NCBI GenBank assembly: GCA_020205615.1
Contig: CM035169.1
Coordinates: 14,081,258 to 14,145,257 of the forward strand
Reading direction: 5' to 3'
Length of the DNA: 64,000 nt
Origin: Panax quinquefolius
Taxonomy: Eukaryota; Streptophyta; Magnoliopsida; Apiales; Araliaceae
Every line of letters begins with the position of its first letter. Position 1 is the stretch's first letter. Below the pieces are notes generated by a model. It did not search any database, had not been told where the DNA came from, and saw only the letters and a list, made by a program, of their open reading frames with translations. Position numbers and translations under genes: made by a program. Below are positions 56,956-64,000 of the stretch, piece after piece.

Positions 56956-57269
56956 ATTGCCCCACCAAAATGTATGTCAAGATCATGATACATTTTGGTA
57001 CTCCCGTGATGGATTGCAAATCGGTTGTGTTGTGCGCCCATCATGATTTTATACTTTAAATCGTGGTCGTTAGAACACAAAGTCTAGAGTTGACTCAAGT
57101 ATTCCTTATTCATCGATTCTTGCTTCCGCATCGCACCTTCAGCACTTTCTTCCTCATACGCATCGCCTCCGGATCAAGAATTTCGAAAGCGACTTTTAAT
57201 TTTATCAATTAAAGTCGATTCTAATCGATATTCGTTATTTTCACATGGGTTCGTATATTCGCACTTATA

Positions 57270-57969
57270 ATCTGCATACGATCTTCTACTCAACGCCGCC
57301 ACCACGCTCGCTTTTCCACGATGGTATGATACGATCATAATCTTTAACAAATCGAGCCAACGTCTTTGGCGTATGTTACATTCGCTTTAGTTGAATAAAT
57401 GTTTAAGGGTTTTAGAAATGAGTTTTGTCTTGAGGTCAATACAAAATTCGATTTCACGCCTAGGGTAGGCTAAGAAGTCTTCAAGAATACGTTAGGAAAT
57501 TTATTAACAATAGAAATATCATTCAAAATCGCGACCTTCATCCAAGACTTGGATAAGACGTCACATTGATAGTATCAACTTGCCATCGTCATTCACGACG
57601 TCGCCTACGTAAAGTCCGCTTCAGCAGCATTACACACAAGGAGGTCAACAACGAAAGGACCGGGGTTCTTTACTTATGGCTTTATATGACAATGATTGAC
57701 TTTAGTGGTTTGGTTACTTGAATTCGCATAACAGGTTGGTTAGGAATATGAAACCTAACAACTTTACGAAAAGCATGATGAGTAGTTAACCAATCGATTC
57801 CTAAAATCGCATCAAATGCAAGTATTTTCAAAGAGATAAGATTGACAGGTAACGTGAAAGTGACAATTTGAATTAAATAAGATTTATAAATAGTGGAGGT
57901 AACGAAGGTTTCTCCCAACTGAGTTTCAACAGATAAATCAAAATCTAGCTTCTCCGCAGTTAAATTCAA
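57270..57969 (-). pseudogene. Chromovirus protease with RT deleted
   Basis: 57682-57969 encodes the post-active-site part of the protease (KILAFDAILGIDWLTTHHA). Next, YPRREIEFCIDL (start of the reverse transcriptase region) is followed almost at once by LKHLFN, CNIRQRRWLDLLK and VVAALSRRSY, the end of RNase H. The whole reverse transcriptase and most of RNase H are missing through one internal deletion. Confidence 0.78.
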
Positions 57970-58998
57970 ACATTGAACACAACTAGGTGAAATAAAAGAG
58001 TCGGGTAGAACTGGTATCTAATAAGGTATAAACTTCACAAGAGTTTATCATTAACTTACCCGTAATAACTTCGTTCGGGTTCCTCGACAAACGCTCTCAC
58101 TTAAACTATCGGATTTGACTTTCTATATAGGTACATTCCACCCTTAAGTGCTTCGTCCCATTCCCGATCCATGATTTAAATCATTATTCTCCGATCCATA
58201 TCGAATTAGGGTTGACCGCTATGCACAGGGTAATTCCGAATTCGATGTTGTATTCTACCAATTGCTGTCCAAAAAGCAAAATCTATTTCATCTATTTTGG
58301 ATTTATTGGATCGAACGCCTTTTTCTACAATATCAACGCGTCGTCGCGGCTTTTACCCACGCATCCTCTATTCTCATTCGTTTAGTTATTTTTTCTTTCA
58401 TCGAACTTTGATCTTAGCATTATTAGATTCTAGCTCTAATATCTTATACTCGACAAAGAGTGCTTACATTCAAGTATCGCACATCGGGTAACACAATTTT
58501 AAATTGTTACATCTTTTTCGCTCCACGCATCACCGTCGTTTCTTCACTTATTTCGCTTAACTCATGAATACGATTTTGCAATTCTACATTTTGATCATAA
58601 AGTTCTTCTAATAAATTCTCCTCAGGTTCCTCTTCTCCCTCTTCTTCCTCACTCTCACCGCTACCTGCTACCTGACTAGCTCTAAAGTGCAACTATTAGT
58701 TCTTCATGCACCACGTAGATATCTCTAATTTCTTCTTCGTTTGACATCACATTAACCTGGTTAGTGATTAAAGGTGTCTCAACGGTCTCATGTGCTTCAT
58801 TGCTTATCTCGACATTTTCGGATGCCATTTGCAAATACTGCCACAAAACAAAGGTTAATTGATATGTAACACATTATCCATATACTCTGACCGACCAATT
58901 AAATATCAAATAAACTTAGGTAGGTTATACTAGCGAAGTAATTCCCCGTCTCTCCCCTCCTAGTTCTATTCTCACATCCTAGCCAAGGATCATATCCC
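57970..58998 (-). pseudogene. Chromovirus gag region, degraded
   Basis: An acidic segment near 58507-58692 (SGESEEEEGEEEPEENLLEE) and an ATG at 58826 opening MASENVEISNEAHETV resemble the gag start of this element. Most of the gag domain and its zinc knuckle are not readable. Confidence 0.5.
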
Positions 58999-59015
58999 TA
59001 AGCTTCGATACCAAC
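58999..59015 (-). other. Primer binding site of minus-strand chromovirus
   Basis: On the minus strand the LTR end GGGGGCGTCACA is followed by GTTGGTATCGAAGCTTAGG, close to the initiator tRNA-Met site TGGTATCAGAGC. Confidence 0.75.
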
Positions 59016-59514
59016 TGTGACGCCCCCAAAATTTGGTATACATCACCCATCTTGGGTCGTCAGATACATGGTACAGAATTCAAATACAACTTACTAATAC
59101 AACTGTCGTGTACAATACGACAAAACATAAACTGTGAGTTTGAATACAAATATTATCTACTAGAGATTATACAAACTCAAAAGGAGTCCTCATTACAATT
59201 ATTATCACACTATTTCACGTAATAGTGAGGACTACTAATACTATCCTCCTCGGACAATCACTCCGCTTCCCCGACTCGTCCCAAATTATATTCTCATTTC
59301 CTCAAGAAAAATGTGAAAGAAAGGGTGAGCTCAACTAGCCCAGTAAGAAATATTATGACTAAGATAATGAAAAATAAATTATCGTTAGCCTCCAACAATG
59401 TTAAACTGATAAAATACAATAGACATCAAGTTTAACTGCAGCGGATCAAACAATCCATTAAAAGAGTCAAGTAGAGAATAGAATCTACTATCTTTTATGA
59501 TTTAAAAAGTTTTT
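59016..59514 (-). repeat. Chromovirus 5' LTR (outer part), minus orientation
   Basis: Starts TGTGACGCCCCCAAAATTTGG on the plus strand and matches 59857 onward for about 500 bp. It is then cut at TTTAAAAAGTTTT by a plus-oriented LTR fragment. Confidence 0.82.
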
Positions 59515-59856
59515 TGTAAGACCCCAACTTATAATTTATGAAATTTAATTTTTTCTATTTATTATTTTGAAATAGTAAGGGTTGATTTGATTAATGTGGA
59601 TAGTTATGGGTAAAATACGCAAATATTTCAAAATAAGCAAGTGGTTATAAAATATTCATTGTTGTCGGAGAATATTTGTTTGGTCGTGGAATATTCGTAC
59701 TGTCGGGGAATATTCGTACGACGGCGCAGCCATGTATGGGTCCCATAACGGAAAGCGATTAGATGAAGAAAACGACAAATATAAGTTGTTTAAAAATAAC
59801 GACGTAGTTGTTACGGTTAATACTGTTAAAATACTCGGTGGTTAACACACAATAGC
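59515..59856 (+). repeat. Chromovirus LTR fragment, plus orientation
   Basis: TGTAAGACCCCAACTTATAA and following match the first 340 bp of the LTR at 51916. It stops at AACACACAATAGC where the next minus-oriented LTR begins. Confidence 0.82.
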
Positions 59857-62800
59857 TGTGACGCCCCCAAAATTAGGTATACGTCACCCATCTTGGGTCG
59901 CCACCTACATGGTACATAAATTCAAATACAACTTACTAATATAACTGCTGTACAATAATACATAAAACCGTGAGTTTGAATACAAATATTGTCTACTAGA
60001 TATTATACAAACTCAAAAGGAGTCCTCATTACAACTATTATCACACTATTTCACGTAATAGTGAGGACTACTAATGCTATCCTCTGGACCATTACTTCCC
60101 CGACTGTCTCAAATTTATGTTCTCATTTCACGAAGAGAATTGAAAGAAAGGGTGAGCTCAACTAGCCCAAGAAGAAATATTATGACTAAGATAATGCGTA
60201 ATAAAATTATCATTAGCCTTTCAACAAAGTTAAACCGATAAAATACAATAGACAACCAGCTTTAATCTGCAAATGAATAAGCAATCCATTAAAAGAGTCA
60301 AGAGAGAATAAAGTCTACTATCTTTTAGGTTTTAAAAGGTTTTCATCAATTTTTATCATTTGAGACTCACGACAATAATAAACCACCACATCTAATCATC
60401 CTCGCATTACTCGGCCAAGGATTTTCATCAAATTATCAATGGTCATGACTATACCGAATCACCCCGTCATAATCATATCAAAACTATCCATCAATGCATT
60501 ACAGAAAGCCATTGAGGACTTTTGTCACATCATTTATATCAAGTCATGATTATACCGAATGATCCTCGGTCATAATCATACTAAGTTCATCTATGCACGT
60601 AAGCGAAAAGATAACATAATATAACACGAGGATGATGACAATGACATAGTAATTCAATAAAACAAGTTCAAGAATTATTTAATCCATGAATTATTAACGT
60701 CCAAATTGTCAACATGATATCGTTACGTGAGAGTAAAATTCAATAATGATCAAGAATATTTCCATGAAAAGATATTTGGATGAAACGCAAATATCAAGGA
60801 TATTCTACTAATTTCATGGAGTATAAGTCAAAGTTTGAAATTTTCAGTTTTAACCAATTTGGGTATAATAAAGAATGGAATAACAAAAGAAATCACCATG
60901 CATGCAGATGCATCAGATGCGAGGTTATTCCAATGTAATAATAATAAAACCAGTCGTGAAATTCACACCGATGCATGTGATGTTCCAATGTAATAATAAA
61001 GATGGAACTGCATCCTGTAAAAAACACGATAGGATATTCCAATGAGAATGATAAAGATTTTAACCAGTCCCTGTAAAACACATGCATGTGATGTTCCAAT
61101 ATTAATAAAATGGAACTGTGTCCTGTAAAAACACACGCATGTGATGTTCCAATGTAATAATAGAAGAATGTCACCAAGTATAGGTAAACTCACAGACACA
61201 AAGTTATTCCAATGTAATAATAAGCAATGGAATAACATAAGGATTTCACCAAGTATAGGGTATCTACGCCACATGAGGCATGAGCTATGATATGTATCTT
61301 ACCTTTGTTATGTATAGGGTATGCCACTACGTGTTATTCAATGTAATAATAGTGAATGGAATAACGAAGTTCTCTTCAAGAAGAAAGAATAACACCAAGG
61401 TACCGTGCGACCTAGCGATCGTTTAAAGACGTATGATGATTGTTCGAGAATAAAATATAGAAGTAAGTGAAGTAGCGAATATACTCTTTCTTCTTTACTA
61501 TAATTTTCTCTATACCTTCTCTCTATAATTTCTCTACTAGAAGTTTCAATGAATTAAGTAAGAAAATAATGAAGGAATGAGCTTCTATTTATAGAAAATG
61601 GAATGCATAGTAACTAATCCATGAACGGTCATCGATTTACTTTTTAATCGACTGTCATCCATATTTAAAAGAAAAATCTTTTAAATATAATATATTCTAT
61701 TTATATAAAACATTTTACTATGAAATACTACGCAATCTTATCTGAAAAACACTACGAAAACACTATGCAACACTTATCGTAATATAATATAATATATTCT
61801 ATTTATAAAGATAACTTTAATAAAGTATTCTATTTTATATAAAAAGATGTTTCATTTTATTACGTTAATAATCTGAATAAAATAAAAGCGTCATTATCGC
61901 TTATAATAATTCATATTATTAATCGACATAATGGAATCAAACTCGAGTGACTTCTCATAAGCATTAATAATCAATATATCATGGTATCCGAATCCGAGCC
62001 ATTTAAAATTCGCGCTACTATGCAATCCGGATTACACGACATCGTTTCGACATTTACTTTTACTATCAGTAGTTTACAAGAATCAATCACCGGCTTTCAT
62101 CGAAACTTCCATAAGCATTTCAATAAAATATTTTTGTCGCTTTCTCAATCGACTGTACCCAGGACTTATTTACGAGGTTATTACCCAAAAAAATTACGAG
62201 AATAATACGTGAATAATGAATTCACATTAATATATCTACCAATGAATTGGCTGCGAAAATTAATTAACTAATCCATGATGTTTGATTTATTTATTATTGT
62301 ATAATAATATTACCAATTTATTCCCACATTACATTTATCAAATATTCGTAAAACAATAAAATTATTACATTTACTATTTCAAAATAAAAGATGTTTTTTT
62401 TATTACGTTATTAATTACTTCATTATCATCTTAATTAATGGAATCAATATATTATTATATCTGGGTAAAACACCGCTTAAGCACTCGTCGATAATCGATA
62501 ATAACATTATACCATCCTGTATAATGCATTATTACTTATTTCGGTGTACTTAATAAAGATTCTATCTTAGAAAAGATGTTTGATACGGTAAACACGGTAA
62601 AACTTATTTGGCAATTTATATTATTTAAATGATAAATCGTAAGTTTTAGTTAATATTTTTGTCGTGAATATTAACACTCACTTCACTAACGGAAATAAGT
62701 TGTATTTAATATTCCCAGACCCGATCTCGACCAATATAATATAACCACTTTAAGTACTTTGCAAAATTTATAAATACTACCCACAACTATATAATATTAT

Positions 62801-62871
62801 ATTCACACCATAATATTAAAAATTATTTCCACAAAATTTAAATCTTTATCGAAAAAAAAAGAGGTCTCGCA
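59857..62871 (-). repeat. Chromovirus LTR, minus orientation, near complete
   Basis: From TGTGACGCCCCCAAAATTAGG to GAGGTCTCGCA; in minus sense it begins TGCGAGACCTC, preceded by the purine-rich ATAGGGGATAT. 3.0 kb. No genes: short open frames at about 60893-61274 come from repeated GATGTTCCAATGTAATAATA units. Confidence 0.8.
60880..61350 (-). repeat. Tandem GATGTTCCAATGTAATAATA units in LTR
   Basis: Seven or more imperfect units of about 50-60 bp with the core TGTTCCAATGTAATAATA(A) and TGGAATAAC. They are also present at 54650-54780. Confidence 0.8.
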
Positions 62872-63100
62872 ATATCCCCTATGGAATTTACCGAAATACG
62901 ACTGCGATGCGATATGATAAAGAGGCAGGATACCGAATACCTTTATCATCGAAAACATTAAATTCATCTTTATTCCACAAACAATTCATTGGCTACATAA
63001 CTCCGATAATCTTGAGACTCGAACGCGACTGGGCCATTGAATTACCCGTACCTTCTTGGTGGATATTCTTTTTCAATTATTCAATATATAATCATACCAT
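62872..63100 (-). pseudogene. Short chromovirus internal remnant
   Basis: Sequence directly inside the LTR boundary at 62871, with a degraded version of the sequence preceding the 3' LTR in this family. No domain is readable. Confidence 0.4.
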
Positions 63101-64000
63101 TGTTATCAAACTACACTCTATGAAATTAGTAGAATATCCTCGAGGTTATATATTCATTGCTTCATCCAAAGATTCTTTCACGGAAATATTCTTCCGATCA
63201 TTCTTGAATTTTACCTACTAAAAAGATTATGTCGACAATTTGACGTTAATAATTCATGGATTAAATAATTCTTTAACGAACTTGTTTTATTGAATTATTA
63301 TGTCATTGTCATCATCCTCATGTTATATTATGTTATCTTTAACGCCAAGATGCATAGATGAACTTAGTATGATTATGACTCGTGGATCATTCTTGCAGAT
63401 AATCACGACATCTGATATAAATGATGTGACAAAAGTCCTCAAAGGGCTCTGTAAATGCAGTTGATGGATAGTTTTTGGTATGATTATGACCGTGGGTGAT
63501 TCTAAGATAGTCATGACCATTGATAATTTGATGAAAATCCTTGAATCGTGGTACAGTGGATAATTAGATGTGGTGGTTTATTTATTGTCGAGTCTCAAAT
63601 GATAAAAATTGATGAAAACCTTTTAAAACCTAAAAGATAGTGTATTTTATTCTCTACTTGACTTTTTAATGGATTGCTTATTCCATGGCAGCTTAAACCG
63701 GTTGTTTATTGTATTTTATCGCTTTAACATCCGTTGGCTAATGATAATTTATTCAAATTATCTTAGTCATAATATTTCTTCTTGGGCTAGTTGAGCTCAC
63801 CTTTTTCTTTCATTGTTCTCTTCAGAAATGAGAACATAGCCGACGGAGCTCGGGAACGTAAGTAATGGTCCAAAGGATAAGATTAGTAGTCCTCACTATT
63901 CTGTGAAATAGTGTGATAATAGTTGTAATGAGGACTCTTTTTGAAGTTTGTATAATATCTAGTAGACATAATATTTGTATTCAAACTCATGCTTTATGTC
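63101..64000 (+). repeat. Chromovirus LTR, plus orientation, 5'-truncated and running off the window
   Basis: Matches the reverse complement of about 59960-60830 throughout (for example ATCATTTATATCAAG against its complement, and GAGGACTACTAATGC against its complement). It forms a large inverted repeat with the LTR at 59857. Its 5' start is missing and its end lies beyond the window. Confidence 0.85.

Noticed and set aside
60893..61274. Overlapping minus-strand open frames rich in Tyr, Phe and His
   Set aside because: They arise from GATGTTCCAATGTAATAATA repeat units within an LTR.
1..64000. Search by eye for tRNA, rRNA and snRNA genes
   Set aside because: No convincing candidate was found; a covariance-model search would be needed to be sure.

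Overview
The window is nuclear DNA of a flowering plant, almost certainly a eudicot. It is AT-rich, its genes are split by GT-AG introns, and it holds plant Ty1/copia and Ty3/gypsy retrotransposons, CACTA and Mutator-type DNA transposons, and plant gene families (an LRR receptor kinase of the NILR1 type, eIF5A, an HNH-domain protein). Species cannot be fixed from the sequence. Only four intact host genes are visible; about two thirds of the window is transposon sequence, mostly broken and nested.

Layout. 1-2133: non-coding apart from a decayed duplicate of an exon of the zinc-finger gene further right. 2134-7476: a Ty1/copia element on the minus strand with near-identical 159-bp LTRs but a broken polyprotein. 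7838-9337 (5' UTR exon near 10253-10400): a minus-strand gene for a 300-residue protein with three U1/matrin-type C2H2 fingers. 11091-30069: one 19-kb Ty3/gypsy element of the Tat type (634/627-bp LTRs, CTATT target duplication, gag, protease, RT, RNase H, second RNase H, integrase, tandem repeats, and an antisense ORF). Two solo LTRs of an unrelated chromovirus family (3.4 and 4.5 kb) have inserted into it. 30235-33928: a two-exon LRR receptor kinase (minus), only about 160 bp from the Tat 3' LTR. 36981-39307: five-exon eIF5A (plus). 40616-42742: three-exon HNH gene (plus).

43356-46363 is a Mutator-like element with long terminal inverted repeats and a 10-bp target duplication. It carries a SKP1 exon-1 fragment and has a second Mutator-like element (43817-45334, 9-bp duplication) nested in it, which carries an EXO70B-type fragment. 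46928-50779 begins with a CACTA-type end and subterminal ACAACGTTTT/AAAACGTTGT repeats, and contains a same-strand series of exons from at least four unrelated housekeeping genes (a transportin-like protein, cytochrome c, NUP155, GCN1), with one unidentified two-exon piece. From 50780 to the end lies a thicket of chromovirus elements and LTRs in both orientations, with large internal deletions and an inverted LTR pair.

The host genes share no pathway; they are ordinary neighbours separated by insertions. The most unusual part is 43.3-50.8 kb, where two kinds of DNA transposon have each collected fragments of essential genes, some with splice sites and reading frames that could still join. Identities rest on reading the protein sequence and on remembered family features; no database search was made.
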